Notes under the pieces: model-generated | Databases searched by the model: none | Seen by the model: the letters and a program-made list of their open reading frames with translations, nothing else | What the model was told of the DNA's origin: nothing | Position numbers and translations under genes: made by a program | In this document: one piece after another, positions 18,584 through 28,425 of the stretch | Position numbering within the stretch: the stretch's first letter is position 1 | How the letters are laid out: each line of letters opens with the position of its first letter | Assembly: GCA_016927905.1 (NCBI GenBank) | Contig: JAFGLW010000028.1 | Coordinates: forward strand, 1 to 50,422 | Source of the DNA: a candidate division CSSED10-310 bacterium | GTDB taxonomy: Bacteria; CSSED10-310; JAFGJC01 | Direction of reading: 5' to 3' | Length of the DNA: 50,422 nt

Positions 18584-20532
18584 TGTGCGGGATATGCGGA
18601 ATACGCGGAAGCTACCATACCGATGTTCTGAAACGGATGAACGCATCCATGATTCATCGGGGGCCGGACTCGGAAGGATTTTATTTCGACGACGAATGCG
18701 CAATGGGTGTGCGCCGCCTCAAGATCATCGATCTGGAAGGTTCGGATCAACCCATCTCGAACGAGTCGAATACGCTGATAGTGGTGTGCAACGGTGAAAT
18801 ATACAATTATCATTCCCTGCGGGTCCGAATGGAAGAACGGGGTCACCGGTTTAAAACGAACGGGGATGTGGAGGTAATCGTCCATTTATATGAGGAATAC
18901 AGGGAAGATTGCCTGCGGCATCTGAGGGGAATGTTTGCGCTGGCAATCTGGGACAAGCGGAGAAAACGCCTGTTTCTGGCGCGGGACCGCCTGGGAGTTA
19001 AACCTCTTTATTATGCGGAAATGCCGGGTGCGTTCCTGTTTGCCTCGGAGATCAAGGGGATCGTCGCGTCCGGGTTGGTTCCCCGTATCCTGAACGATGA
19101 AGCGGTGATCCGGTACACGGCATATCCCGCCGTTCCGGCTCCCATGACCATCTATACCGAAGTCCAGAGTCTTCTTCCCGGTCATTTCCTTATGGTGGAT
19201 CCCGCCGGAGTTCAGATTCAGGAGTACTGGGACGTGGATTTCACAGCCGCATTGAATCAGCCGTTGGATGAGGAAACCGCCGCTGCAGAAATCCGCAATG
19301 AACTGACTGATGCGGTGAAGATACGCTTGATGAGTGATGTTCCCCTGGGAGCATTCCTGTCCGGCGGTATCGACTCGAGTTCCGTTGTATCCATCATGGG
19401 ATCTCTCATGGACCGCCCGGTCCGGACCTTCAGCATCCGCTTTGCGGGATCCGGAAGGGAGTTTCAATGGTTCGACGATGCCTCCTATGCTACCCGGATC
19501 TCCAGGCTGTTCGGAACGGAACACACCGAGGAAGTCGTGACCGGGCGCGATGTCCGGAAATCCCTGGTTGATGCTTTCTGGGCGATGGATCAACCGTCCG
19601 GAGACGCCATACAATATTACATGGTGTCCCGAAGTGCGCGGAAAGGCGGAGTGACCGTGGCACTGTCGGGTACGGGCGGCGACGAAGTTTTTGCAGGGTA
19701 CGAATGGTTCAGGGAACTCAGGGATATCGAACGCATCCACCGGAAACATGCCCGGATCCTCAACAAATCCGGCCATCTCATGCTCCAGATTCTGGAAATT
19801 CTTCCCCGTAATTACCAGACTCCCGCTTGGTTTCACAAGGCTGAGACGCTTCTGCTGGGCCGGGAGCGGTTCGTCGATCGCTATCTTCTGAACCGCAGAC
19901 TGTATCGGAACAACGACTGGAAGTACCTTTTTTCACAGGATTTTCTGGATCGAGTATCCGGGCTGGAAATGGACCGGGAACTTCGAATGGAACTGCATGC
20001 CGGACGGTGCGAAACCCTGGACGCGGTAGCTCAAACATCCTACCTGCAGCTGAAAACCGACATGGTGAATCTGCTGGTACGGGATCAGGATGTCGTCAGC
20101 ATGGCGCATGGCCTGGAAGTCCGGCTGCCCCTGATCGATCACCGCTTGGTCGAACTGGCGGCTCGAATCCCATCCGATCTGAAACTGCATGGAGACGCGG
20201 AGAAATACATTTTACGGAAAGCACTGTCGAAACATCTGCCTCCGGATATTACATCCCGAAAGAAAAAGGGATTCATTTTCCCCATGGGATCATGGATGCG
20301 GAATGAGTTGAAAGATGTCGTACACAATTGCCTGTCAAACGAATCCACCCGAAGGAGAGGTATTTTTAATCCGAAAACCATGGAACGCATGAAACGTGAT
20401 TTTTTCAATGGGAAACAACCGTTTTTCAAGGTTTGGAACCAGGTCGCTTTCGAACTCTGGTGCCGGATCAACCTGGATGACGATACCGGTTTCCAGCGAC
20501 CCTCCGGAACGATCATGGATTATCTCCGATGA
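18583..20532 (+). CDS. asnB: Asparagine synthetase, glutamine-hydrolysing (AsnB-like)
   Basis: 649-residue two-domain amidotransferase. The class II glutaminase nucleophile Cys2 is exposed after Met removal (MCGICGIRG), with HRGPDS (25-30) and CNGEIYN (69-75) lining the glutamine site. The synthetase domain has the pyrophosphate loop SGGIDSS (260-266) and the SGTGGDEVFAGY segment. It makes asparagine from aspartate, or, in glycan clusters, amidates a sugar acid. Its place between glycosyltransferase-like and flippase genes, with overlaps at both ends (TGATG and ATGA), favours a role in polysaccharide modification; this is inference. Homologues in such clusters are often called exosortase-type or WbpS-like amidotransferases. 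Confidence 0.92.
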   Translation: MCGICGIRGSYHTDVLKRMNASMIHRGPDSEGFYFDDECAMGVRRLKIIDLEGSDQPISNESNTLIVVCNGEIYNYHSLRVRMEERGHRFKTNGDVEVIVHLYEEYREDCLRHLRGMFALAIWDKRRKRLFLARDRLGVKPLYYAEMPGAFLFASEIKGIVASGLVPRILNDEAVIRYTAYPAVPAPMTIYTEVQSLLPGHFLMVDPAGVQIQEYWDVDFTAALNQPLDEETAAAEIRNELTDAVKIRLMSDVPLGAFLSGGIDSSSVVSIMGSLMDRPVRTFSIRFAGSGREFQWFDDASYATRISRLFGTEHTEEVVTGRDVRKSLVDAFWAMDQPSGDAIQYYMVSRSARKGGVTVALSGTGGDEVFAGYEWFRELRDIERIHRKHARILNKSGHLMLQILEILPRNYQTPAWFHKAETLLLGRERFVDRYLLNRRLYRNNDWKYLFSQDFLDRVSGLEMDRELRMELHAGRCETLDAVAQTSYLQLKTDMVNLLVRDQDVVSMAHGLEVRLPLIDHRLVELAARIPSDLKLHGDAEKYILRKALSKHLPPDITSRKKKGFIFPMGSWMRNELKDVVHNCLSNESTRRRGIFNPKTMERMKRDFFNGKQPFFKVWNQVAFELWCRINLDDDTGFQRPSGTIMDYLR

Positions 20533-21878
20533 CCATCCATATCGAGGCTTGCAACGAATCGATCCGGCAGATCGCCCACTGGTTCGAATCGACATACGCG
20601 GACAAACGGGGATGTCCATATTACTGGATAGACGGATTAACTGGAAAACCACGGGACGACCGGACCCTCCTCCCGGAACTCGATGATTACGCTCCGCTGT
20701 TATATATGGTCGGCCGCCACGAATTTGCGCACCGCCAGGTGGATTTGCTGAAGGAACGCTTCAAGAAAAACCCACTGCTGTTTTCACATCCTCAGATACG
20801 GCGCCACAAGGGATTCGGGCTCCCGCGGCGGATCCGGAGGTGGATACCCCATACGGACAGCCAGGATCACGTGGAGATTTTGTATGGATTGATGGAACTT
20901 TCAGGATTGGCGGAGAATCCGGAATATCTCGATCTGGCCCGGAATATTCTGGATGTGCTGATCCGGTATTTTGGCGGAAAGACATTTTTCCGATCGTTGC
21001 GGATGCTTCCGATCGGGCCGGTGCTGCCATTTGCGGAAGCCATGTCGGGAATGTATCTGGAGATACTGGCGGATATGGCGGGCATGACCGGTGAGACCGG
21101 GTATTTTGACATGGCGGAGCGGTGGGGGAGATCCTGGACTGGCTCGGACAGTTTTATTCGATACGGTATTTTCCAGTCGGTGATGATCGAGAAGAGCTGG
21201 AGGTGGATTCCGGTTTTCCGCCGGATTGCATCCCGCATGGAACTTGCCAAGGCGAATACGGCGATGGCGTCCGGTTTGTTCGCGATGGCTGCACCGCCTT
21301 TCAGCTGTGGCTGGGCATTAGACGCTCTTTTCAAATGGGTCGAAGGACTGCGAAAGTATTTCCTCATTCCGGGAAAAGGCCTGGCGCACACGCCGTCCAT
21401 CGGATCGGGCAGGGAACATGGACCGATATTGTCCACCAATTTTGCCGTCATGGATATTCTGTGTGATCTGTATCATCTGAAAAGACGTGAACAGGACATT
21501 GAGTTCGCCATGCAACTGGCCGACAGTTTTCTAAGGCATCAATCCGGAGCAACCGGCCTGTTTCCGGATGAACTGGAAGGTCGGATTTCCTATATCGACG
21601 CCAATACGGATCTGGCGGTAACCTGTCTGAAAATATCCGAATTGACCGGTCGGAACATCTACCGGGAAGCCGGCGAACGGGCGGTGGCGGGATTGTTGCG
21701 ATATCATGCGGGACCGTGGGGATATTACCGGGATGTCGGCCTGGATGATGGCAAGATCGTCGATCCCCTTGTGGAAACCCGTTTTGTGTCGCTTCTTTTG
21801 AAGCCATTGATTCTGCTGCGGGAAAACGTGCCGATCTATGCCCAGCGGAACAGCTGGTCGAAATTCAGGGACCGCTAG
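20529..21878 (+). CDS. Six-hairpin (alpha/alpha barrel)-like protein of a polysaccharide operon
   Basis: 449 residues, no signal peptide or membrane helix. The pattern of paired helices with aromatic and Gly-rich turns (ILYGLMELSGLAENPEYLD, GMYLEILADMAGMTGETGY, DLAVTCLKISELTGRNIY) is that of alpha/alpha-barrel glycosidases, epimerases and lyases. No specific family is recognised. It overlaps asnB by four bases (ATGA) and ends 18 bases before the preferred start of the Wzx-like gene, so it belongs to the same transcript and may trim, epimerise or bind the glycan or its precursor. Unusual for such proteins, it seems cytosolic. Confidence 0.6.
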   Translation: MTIHIEACNESIRQIAHWFESTYADKRGCPYYWIDGLTGKPRDDRTLLPELDDYAPLLYMVGRHEFAHRQVDLLKERFKKNPLLFSHPQIRRHKGFGLPRRIRRWIPHTDSQDHVEILYGLMELSGLAENPEYLDLARNILDVLIRYFGGKTFFRSLRMLPIGPVLPFAEAMSGMYLEILADMAGMTGETGYFDMAERWGRSWTGSDSFIRYGIFQSVMIEKSWRWIPVFRRIASRMELAKANTAMASGLFAMAAPPFSCGWALDALFKWVEGLRKYFLIPGKGLAHTPSIGSGREHGPILSTNFAVMDILCDLYHLKRREQDIEFAMQLADSFLRHQSGATGLFPDELEGRISYIDANTDLAVTCLKISELTGRNIYREAGERAVAGLLRYHAGPWGYYRDVGLDDGKIVDPLVETRFVSLLLKPLILLRENVPIYAQRNSWSKFRDR

Positions 21879-21896
21879 CGGGTGCGGGGACAGCCT

Positions 21897-23372
21897 GTGA
21901 ACGGTTTGAAGCGAATCGCCAGGAACACATTCGTCGTGTTCCTGTCTCGAGTCATCGAAGTCGGATCCGGGTTTATCATCATGATGGTTTTGTGCCGGTA
22001 TTTGTCTCCCGGACCATTCGGTGAGTACGCTTTCATCACCGCAGTTGTGCTCGCTTTTCAACCCCTGATCAATCTCGAATTGAACACGATCCTGATCCGG
22101 GACATGTCCCGCGATCCGGAAAATATCGACTGGCTTCTTGGAACCGGCTTGATTCTCAAATTACTGCTGATATTCGGTTTTATCATTGGCATCTGCCTGA
22201 TCGGTTCCATGCTGGCTGTACACGCAACATTGAAAATCGCCCTGGGAATCGCGGCGTTCAGCGAAGTGTTCCAGCAGATTTACTGGGTTTTCAATACCGT
22301 TTTTTTCGCCCGGGAAAGAATGGAATATGAAACGTGGTGTTCCCTGATATACCGGATAATCACCGTGGGGGGGATCGCGGTTCTGGGTTTGACGGGAGAA
22401 GCTTATTCGGAGTCTCTGATCGGAGTTGTTGCGGTATTCGGTATCCTGGCGGCGGGAAATTTTTTCCGGGCGGTGATCAGCACCGGTATCGTATTGCGTA
22501 AATTCGGCGTCAGGATAGTCTGGAACGGTTGGCTCCGGATGCGGGGGTTGCTGAATCAGAGCTGGCTGATCGGCATCGCAACTTTTTTCACCGGATTGTC
22601 TTTCCGGGTGGATGTATATGTTTTGAAGGTGATTCACGGACCCGAACAGATCAGCATGTTTCACGTTCCCCATATGCTTGTGCTTCAAACACAGATATTC
22701 GCCGTTGCCCTGGTTACGGCTCTGTTTCCGACTTTCAGCCGGTTGGGGGGGAAGGGGATTCCGGGGGAGCAGTTCCGGATCGCCCGGATTGTTTCAGTCC
22801 GGATATTGACCATCGTCGGATTGCTGCTGGCGGCCGGGATGGCATTGTTTTCCGAAATAATCGTTTTGGTTATCGGGGGAGATGAGTTTTTAGCAAGCGC
22901 AAGATCTCTCAGAATCCTTTCGTGGTGTATTCCGGTCCTGTTCTTGAACTACCTCAGCACCAACCTGCTGACTTCTCTGAAGCGGCAGAATGTTCTGATC
23001 ATCGGTGCTGCATTTTCGCTTCTGGTCAACCTCATACTGGATCTTCTCCTGATTCCCGGTTTCAAGGCGGAAGGCGCTGCATGGGCCACCCTGATCGCCT
23101 ATTCCCTTCAACTGGTGATCGCTCTGGTGTTTCTTCGTCTCCGGGAAGGCCGATCCCTGGAGCTGACATCTTCCATCCTGCTGCCGTTTGCCTTGACCCT
23201 GACAATTGTGAGTATTTGTTTATTTGCGGGTGGTTCGGGTGTCGGAATATACCCTGTGCGGGCGATCTCCATCGGGATGCTGGTGATTCTGCTCTTCGTC
23301 ATGCAACCGGCTAAGGTCCGCGAGTCAATAAGGGGTATCATCCGGGGCCGGTTGCCGAGATCGGGATTTTGA
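21897..23372 (+). CDS. Wzx-type polysaccharide flippase (MOP superfamily)
   Basis: 491 residues with about twelve to fourteen membrane helices and the N-terminal pattern of the polysaccharide biosynthesis/oligosaccharide flippase family (NTFVVFLSRVIEVGSGF, YLSPGPFGEYAF). It would move undecaprenyl-linked units to the periplasm for the Wzy-like enzyme encoded nearby. The GTG at 21897 is favoured because GGGGA lies seven bases upstream; GTG at 21882 is the alternative and adds five residues. It is the last gene of the operon beginning at 17198. Confidence 0.88.
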   Translation: MNGLKRIARNTFVVFLSRVIEVGSGFIIMMVLCRYLSPGPFGEYAFITAVVLAFQPLINLELNTILIRDMSRDPENIDWLLGTGLILKLLLIFGFIIGICLIGSMLAVHATLKIALGIAAFSEVFQQIYWVFNTVFFARERMEYETWCSLIYRIITVGGIAVLGLTGEAYSESLIGVVAVFGILAAGNFFRAVISTGIVLRKFGVRIVWNGWLRMRGLLNQSWLIGIATFFTGLSFRVDVYVLKVIHGPEQISMFHVPHMLVLQTQIFAVALVTALFPTFSRLGGKGIPGEQFRIARIVSVRILTIVGLLLAAGMALFSEIIVLVIGGDEFLASARSLRILSWCIPVLFLNYLSTNLLTSLKRQNVLIIGAAFSLLVNLILDLLLIPGFKAEGAAWATLIAYSLQLVIALVFLRLREGRSLELTSSILLPFALTLTIVSICLFAGGSGVGIYPVRAISIGMLVILLFVMQPAKVRESIRGIIRGRLPRSGF

Positions 23373-23385
23373 CAGAAGACAACGA

Positions 23386-23415
23386 TTGACAGGGTCTGAT
23401 TCGTTCAATATCATG
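23386..23415 (+). promoter_or_regulatory. Sigma70-type promoter for the sdh operon
   Basis: TTGACA (23386-23391) is a perfect -35 and TATCAT (23410-23415) a five-of-six -10 with an 18-base spacer, 52 bases upstream of the sdhA ATG. It sits in the short gap after the flippase gene, the expected place for an sdh promoter. Confidence 0.65.
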
Positions 23416-23467
23416 CTTTTTCTTTGGCATTTCAAGGGTGGGAATTCAATCATAATGGAGCGTGAAG

Positions 23468-25189
23468 ATGGCAACGAATCGAATTCATGATGTTGTGATT
23501 TTCGGTACCGGTCTGGCCGGTTTGCGGGCGGCTGTGGAGATTGCCCGTCAATCCCAGGATCAGGTGGATATGGCTCTCGTGTCCAAAGTGCAGATAATGA
23601 GAGCGCATTCGGGGTGTGCCGAAGGCGGAACGGCTGCCGTTCTGAGGGAAGAGGAAGGAGACAGCTATGACCTGCATGCCTGGGACACGGTGAAAGGATC
23701 GGATTTTCTGGCCGATCAGGATGTCGTGGACCGTTTTGTCGGGATATCCCCCCGGGAAATCCGGCTTCTGGATCACTGGGGTCTGCCCTGGTCTCGGCGA
23801 AAGGACGGACGTATCTACCAGCGCCCATTCGGAGGGCACAGTTATCCGCGGGCCACCATGGCAGCCGACAAGACCGGATTCGTGGAAATGCAGACGCTCT
23901 ATGATACACTGACCCGGTATAAAAACTGGACGAATTACCACGAAGTATTCGCCACGGATATTCTGGTGCATGATGGCAAGTTCTGCGCGTTGAGCGCCAT
24001 CGATTGCACGACCGGGGAGTATCTCGCCATCCGCGGGAAATGCCTGCTGATCGCCACCGGCGGCCTGGGTTGTCTTTACGGATTTACAACCTATTCCCAA
24101 ACCGTGACAGGTGACGGCCACGCTCTGGCCTTCCGCGCCGGACTGCCGCTTGAAGATCCTGAATTTCTCCAGTTTCACCCCACCGGACTGGTTCCATCCG
24201 GAATCCTGATGACCGAAGGGTGCCGGGGCGAAGGCGGCTATTTGAGAAATAAGAACGGTGACCGGTTCATGGATAAATACGCGGCCAGCCGCATGGAACT
24301 GGCTCCCCGTGACATCATTTCCAGAGCTGAAATGACGGAAATCATCGAAGGCAATGGTATGGACGGCCCCAACGGCCTGGATTACATCTATCTAGACCTG
24401 ACTCATCTGGGCGCTGAAAAAATCAATCACCGCTTACCCCTCATCCGGGAAGTCACCATGAAATTCCTGGGTCTGGATCCGATCAAGGAATCCATCCCGG
24501 TCAGACCGGTTGCACACTACTCGATGGGCGGCATCGAAACCGACATCAACGGTAGAACCCGCATCGAGAACATCTGGGCTGCAGGGGAAGCTGCATGCGT
24601 ATCGCTCCACGGCGCAAACCGCCTGGGCACAAACTCCACAGCCGAATGCCTGGTGTTCGGAGGTATCGCCGGAGAAGAAATGTTGAAATATCTCAAAACC
24701 AACCGGATCGAACTGCCTGAACTGCCAAACGAAATGCTCCTGGAAGCGGAAAACTGCATCTTCAAAAATATGCTGGAACGAAACGGATCCGAAAATCCAT
24801 ACATACTCCGGGAAGAACTCCGGGCAATCATGGATTTTCATGCAGGAGTCTATCGGGACGGCAAAGAACTGGAAGCGGGATTGAACAAGGTCAGAAATCT
24901 GAAGGAACGATTCCAGAACATCGGCATTCACGATAGAAGCAGAGTTTACAACACCAATCTCATCAACAGCCTGGAAACCGAAAATTTGTTACTGCTGGCC
25001 GAAATGCTTCTGATCGCCGCCTTGAATCGAACCGAATCCAGAGGCGCCCATTCCAGACGGGATTTTACGGAACGCAATGACAAAGAATGGTTGAAACACA
25101 CGCTTGTCACTCTGTCCGAAGGCAAAATGAGAATCACTTATAAACCGGTCACCATTTCAAAATGGAAACCAGTCGAACGAAAATATTAA
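23468..25189 (+). CDS. sdhA: Succinate dehydrogenase/fumarate reductase flavoprotein subunit
   Basis: 573-residue catalytic subunit. The FAD dinucleotide motif GTGLAG is at 13-18, the covalent-FAD His47 is in [10 protein letters not shown], the substrate site has FHPTG with His237 and the proton-shuttle Arg281 in APRDIISR, and SMGGIETD closes the capping region. It oxidises succinate to fumarate, or the reverse, at the inner face of the membrane. The ATG at 23468 is chosen because GGAG lies 7 bases upstream; an in-frame GTG two codons earlier is less likely. The order A-C-D-B is less common than C-D-A-B. Confidence 0.96.
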   Translation: MATNRIHDVVIFGTGLAGLRAAVEIARQSQDQVDMALVSKVQIMRAHSGCAEGGTAAVLREEEGDSYDLHAWDTVKGSDFLADQDVVDRFVGISPREIRLLDHWGLPWSRRKDGRIYQRPFGGHSYPRATMAADKTGFVEMQTLYDTLTRYKNWTNYHEVFATDILVHDGKFCALSAIDCTTGEYLAIRGKCLLIATGGLGCLYGFTTYSQTVTGDGHALAFRAGLPLEDPEFLQFHPTGLVPSGILMTEGCRGEGGYLRNKNGDRFMDKYAASRMELAPRDIISRAEMTEIIEGNGMDGPNGLDYIYLDLTHLGAEKINHRLPLIREVTMKFLGLDPIKESIPVRPVAHYSMGGIETDINGRTRIENIWAAGEAACVSLHGANRLGTNSTAECLVFGGIAGEEMLKYLKTNRIELPELPNEMLLEAENCIFKNMLERNGSENPYILREELRAIMDFHAGVYRDGKELEAGLNKVRNLKERFQNIGIHDRSRVYNTNLINSLETENLLLLAEMLLIAALNRTESRGAHSRRDFTERNDKEWLKHTLVTLSEGKMRITYKPVTISKWKPVERKY

Positions 25190-25207
25190 AGTATTGGTTT
25201 AGGTTTC

Positions 25208-25240
25208 ACCGGCAACCGTTGCATGTTACGGCTGGCCGGT
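25208..25240 (+). other. Stem-loop between sdhA and sdhC
   Basis: ACCGGC (25208-25213) pairs with GCCGGT (25235-25240) and CCGT (25216-25219) with ACGG (25228-25231) around an eight-base loop, giving ten pairs with a small internal loop. No T-tract follows, so it is not a classical terminator. It may mark mRNA processing or differential expression between sdhA and the rest of the operon. Confidence 0.5.
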
Positions 25241-25268
25241 TTGAGTCACTTTCAGGAAAGGATGACAC

Positions 25269-25712
25269 ATGTTGCAGTTGAAACGACATCCGAACAAGCT
25301 GGGAATCGGAGGATGGCTGTTGAAGGGTCGATGGGGATATGAACGGTATCTGTATATCCTGCATCGTATCACCGGCCTGGGGATTCTCACGTATTTTCTG
25401 CTGCACATCTTTGTAACGAGCAGCAGGGTCCTTGGCATGAAAACCTGGGAAGCCGTCATGGGAGTGTTGCATCATCCGGTATTTATGCTGGGGGAGTATG
25501 CCGTGTATGCGGCTTTTATATTTCATGCCCTGAACGGGATCAGACTCATATTGATCGAATATGGATTTGCAGTGGGGAAGGCTGAGGAGCCGGTGTATCC
25601 TTACCGGTCGTCGGTCAATGTTCAGCGGCCGCTGGGTGTCGGTGTCATGGTATTGGCCGTAATCCTGGCGCTGGTGGGCGCAGCGCGTTTTTTTATGTTG
25701 AACGGAGGGTAG
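25269..25712 (+). CDS. sdhC: Succinate dehydrogenase cytochrome b subunit
   Basis: 147-residue membrane anchor with three helices. The family signature LHRITGLGILTYFLLHI contains a conserved His at the start of helix I and a His at its end, and helix II has FIFHALNGIRLI with a His typical of heme-b ligation. It anchors SdhAB and passes electrons to quinone. AAAGGATG precedes the ATG. It ends 4 bases before sdhD. Confidence 0.92.
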   Translation: MLQLKRHPNKLGIGGWLLKGRWGYERYLYILHRITGLGILTYFLLHIFVTSSRVLGMKTWEAVMGVLHHPVFMLGEYAVYAAFIFHALNGIRLILIEYGFAVGKAEEPVYPYRSSVNVQRPLGVGVMVLAVILALVGAARFFMLNGG

Positions 25713-25716
25713 TCGG

Positions 25717-26091
25717 ATGCGGAAGTCGACGGCTTGGAATCTGCACATGCTTGCAGGCTTATGTCTGGTCATCCTGCTGGGCATTCACATGATCACAACC
25801 CATCTTGACCTGATACTGGGGTGGTTCAATCCCGCGGGGGGTGAAGCCATCAACTGGAGGAATGTGGTGGGGCGGGGGATGCACCTGTCCTGGATGCTGT
25901 TTTATATCTGTTTCCTGGGAATTGCCCTGTACCATGGATTGTACGGTTTGCGGTCGATTCTTTTTGAACTCACCCTGACACGCGGCGCGGAAAAGGTTGT
26001 GACGGCCGTGCTGGTGACATTCGGGATTGCCCTGTTCATAATGGGAGCTGCTGCCGCAGTAGTATTTCAATCACAGGCAATGGGGGCATAG
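25717..26091 (+). CDS. sdhD: Succinate dehydrogenase membrane anchor subunit
   Basis: 124 residues with three hydrophobic helices: 8-28, about 48-72 and 86-115. Helix I ends GIHMITTHLDLI and helix II contains ALYHGLYGLRSI, which give His candidates for a second heme. Small size and position identify it as the second anchor. It lies between sdhC and sdhB with gaps of 4 and 9 bases. Confidence 0.85.
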   Translation: MRKSTAWNLHMLAGLCLVILLGIHMITTHLDLILGWFNPAGGEAINWRNVVGRGMHLSWMLFYICFLGIALYHGLYGLRSILFELTLTRGAEKVVTAVLVTFGIALFIMGAAAAVVFQSQAMGA

Positions 26092-26100
26092 GACGCGGTT

Positions 26101-26940
26101 ATGACAAACGAACGAAAATCATGCGAAGTTGTGTTTCATGTCCGGAGATTCAATCCGGAGACGGATGAAAAACCTTACTGGCAGCAGTTTACGGTCAAGG
26201 TTGAGCCCGGGATGACCGTTTTGGACGGACTGCATCAGATCAAGCGGCAGCACGATTTTTCCCTGGCCTGGCGGTATTCCTGCCGGATGGGCGTATGCGG
26301 CTCATGTGGCATGCTGATAAACGGATCGGCCACTCTGGCATGCAACACCCAGATTCTGGATATATCCGATCGAAATCTGACCATCGCAGCGCTCCCGAAT
26401 TTCAAAATCATCCGGGATCTGGTTTCGGACCTGAGTCCGATGTTTGAAAAACACGTGGCGGTTCTGCCGTATATGCTGAGGGACGATATCCAGGAGATGC
26501 ACGAACCCACCGGGGAATATTATCAGAGTCCCGATGATCTCCTGGAGTATCTTCAATTCACCTATTGCATCAAATGCGGCTGCTGCATGGCTGCCTGTCC
26601 CACCATGGCGACCGATGACGCGTTTCTGGGACCGCAGCCGCTGGCCCAGGCATACCGATACACCATCGATAACCGTGATGACGGGACCGACCGGCGGAAG
26701 AAGGCGGTGACCGTTGAACACGGCCTGTTCAGATGTCATTACGGCGGGGAATGCTCAGCCGTTTGTCCCAAGGGAGTGGATCCCGCCCGTGCGATCCAAC
26801 TGATGAAAAAACAGCTGTTTTTCGATTTCCTCAAACTGACGAAACACAAAACACCCGCTCATGTTCTAGGCCGACCGGAAGGTGTGGAGCGCAATCCCAA
26901 GATCCCAGAGCCGCCGCCGTATACTGTTGAACAGGAATAA
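26101..26940 (+). CDS. sdhB: Succinate dehydrogenase/fumarate reductase iron-sulfur subunit
   Basis: 279-residue subunit carrying three clusters. [2Fe-2S]: Cys61, Cys66, Cys69 and Cys81 (CRMGVCGSCG). [4Fe-4S] and third cluster: CIKCGCCMAACP with Cys156, 159, 162 and 166, and CHYGGECSAVCPKG with Cys212, 218 and 222. It relays electrons from the flavin to the quinone site. The C-terminal tail past about residue 240 is Pro-rich and slightly longer than usual. It ends the sdhACDB operon. Confidence 0.96.
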   Translation: MTNERKSCEVVFHVRRFNPETDEKPYWQQFTVKVEPGMTVLDGLHQIKRQHDFSLAWRYSCRMGVCGSCGMLINGSATLACNTQILDISDRNLTIAALPNFKIIRDLVSDLSPMFEKHVAVLPYMLRDDIQEMHEPTGEYYQSPDDLLEYLQFTYCIKCGCCMAACPTMATDDAFLGPQPLAQAYRYTIDNRDDGTDRRKKAVTVEHGLFRCHYGGECSAVCPKGVDPARAIQLMKKQLFFDFLKLTKHKTPAHVLGRPEGVERNPKIPEPPPYTVEQE

Positions 26941-26985
26941 ATCCGATCGAATTAGAACCGGGGTTGCGGATTCCGGGAGTGATCG

Positions 26986-28425
26986 ATGGAATGGGATCAT
27001 CTGCTGAGGCTGGCTTTCGATATAAAGGATCTTGGCGGCAGAGCGCTCATGGTCGGCGGGGCGGTCCGGGACCGGCTGATGGGTTTGCCGGCTGCGGATT
27101 ACGATCTCGAGATCTTCGGGTTGAATCTGGATGATTTGAAGCGGGTGTGCAGGCGTCATGGCAGAATATCGGTTGTCGGCGCTTCATTCGCCGTGTTGAA
27201 GCTTGCATTCAAAGATGGCAGCGTGATCGATGTTTCGGTGCCCAGAAGGGAGATTTTATCCGGAAGTGGGCATCGTGACTTCAGGATCGATGCGGATCCC
27301 GGGATGAGTTACCGGGAGGCTGCCATGAGGCGGGATTTGACCGTGAACGCCATCAGTCAGGATCCGCTGACGGGTGAGATCATCGATCCGGTATCCGGCC
27401 GGAAGGACCTGGAAAAAAAACTACTCAGGCACATCAGCCCGCGATTTGGAGAAGATCCCCTCAGGATTCTGCGGGTCATCCGCCTGTCAGCTCAGCTCGA
27501 TTTCACCATCGCTGACGAAACTCTTGAACTGTGCCGCTCCATGACCAGCGCCGGTTTGTTGGCGGCGCTGCCCAGAGAGCGGATTGCGGAGGAGATCAGG
27601 AAACTGTTCGTGAATGGGCGGCCCGGTGCCATATTCAGGGCGATGACTGATGCCCGTACGATCGGGCTTTATAAAAGTCTGTTTCATGAGGTTCACAGCT
27701 TGTCGGGCGTTCCTCAGGATACCCGGTATCATGCCGAAGGGGATTGTTTGACTCACACCCTGCTTGCGATAGACCGGGCGGCATGGGTGGCGGAAAGAGA
27801 CGGACTGGACGATGCCCGGCGTTACATATTATGTCTGGCAGCCCTGTGTCACGACCTGGGCAAACCTGTGACGACCCGCATCGAATTCGATGGATCCATA
27901 ACGACTCACGGTCACGATAAGGCCGGCCCGGCTCCGGCGGCGGCTCTGATGGCCAGGATAACGGAAGCGAAACAGGTCACCCTGCAGGTCACGGCACTGG
28001 TGAAAAATCACATGCGTCCCCTGTATCTTGCACAGTTGGCGGCTGTGACGGATGCGGCTGTTCGGCGCTTGGCCAGGGACATCCACCCGGCATCCCTGTC
28101 CGATCTCTGTCGACTGGTCGAAGCCGATACACTGGCTTCCCATTCAATCGACGGAACGGACAAGTTGAATGCCCATGTTTTCCTGCGTGAACGTGCCGAA
28201 AAACTTGGCGTGGAAGGTCATCCACCACCGCCGCTGCTTCAGGGACGTGATCTAATCCGCTTGGCGCGGGAAGGCAGACTGCCGTCACGGTTTCAGCGTG
28301 GCGGCAGGCATTTCAAACCGATACTCGAGGAAATCTATGAAGCCCAGCTGGATGGATCGGTAACCAGCGTCAGCGATGCGGAATCAATGGCTGTCCGGCT
28401 TGCCGGTTTTCCGGATCCATCCTGA
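26986..28425 (+). CDS. cca: CCA-adding enzyme/poly(A) polymerase with HD domain
   Basis: 479-residue class II nucleotidyltransferase. The head domain has GGAVRD (24-29) and the metal-binding Asp38/Asp40 (DYDLE); the RRDLTVNAI motif and the RNA-binding neck (EDPLRILRVIRLSAQL) follow; an HD domain (LCHDLGKP) lies at about residue 283. It either adds CCA to tRNA 3' ends or poly(A) to RNA; the two cannot be told apart by eye. ATG has GGGAG upstream. Its 3' end overlaps the convergent SGNH hydrolase gene by 56 bases. Confidence 0.9.
   Translation: MEWDHLLRLAFDIKDLGGRALMVGGAVRDRLMGLPAADYDLEIFGLNLDDLKRVCRRHGRISVVGASFAVLKLAFKDGSVIDVSVPRREILSGSGHRDFRIDADPGMSYREAAMRRDLTVNAISQDPLTGEIIDPVSGRKDLEKKLLRHISPRFGEDPLRILRVIRLSAQLDFTIADETLELCRSMTSAGLLAALPRERIAEEIRKLFVNGRPGAIFRAMTDARTIGLYKSLFHEVHSLSGVPQDTRYHAEGDCLTHTLLAIDRAAWVAERDGLDDARRYILCLAALCHDLGKPVTTRIEFDGSITTHGHDKAGPAPAAALMARITEAKQVTLQVTALVKNHMRPLYLAQLAAVTDAAVRRLARDIHPASLSDLCRLVEADTLASHSIDGTDKLNAHVFLRERAEKLGVEGHPPPPLLQGRDLIRLAREGRLPSRFQRGGRHFKPILEEIYEAQLDGSVTSVSDAESMAVRLAGFPDPS

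Noticed and set aside
18886..19836. Long minus-strand frame of 316 codons inside asnB
   Set aside because: It is a codon-bias shadow of asnB with no start signal or recognisable motif.
25208..25240. Rho-independent terminator after sdhA
   Set aside because: No T-tract follows the stem, and sdhC follows on the same strand within 30 bases.
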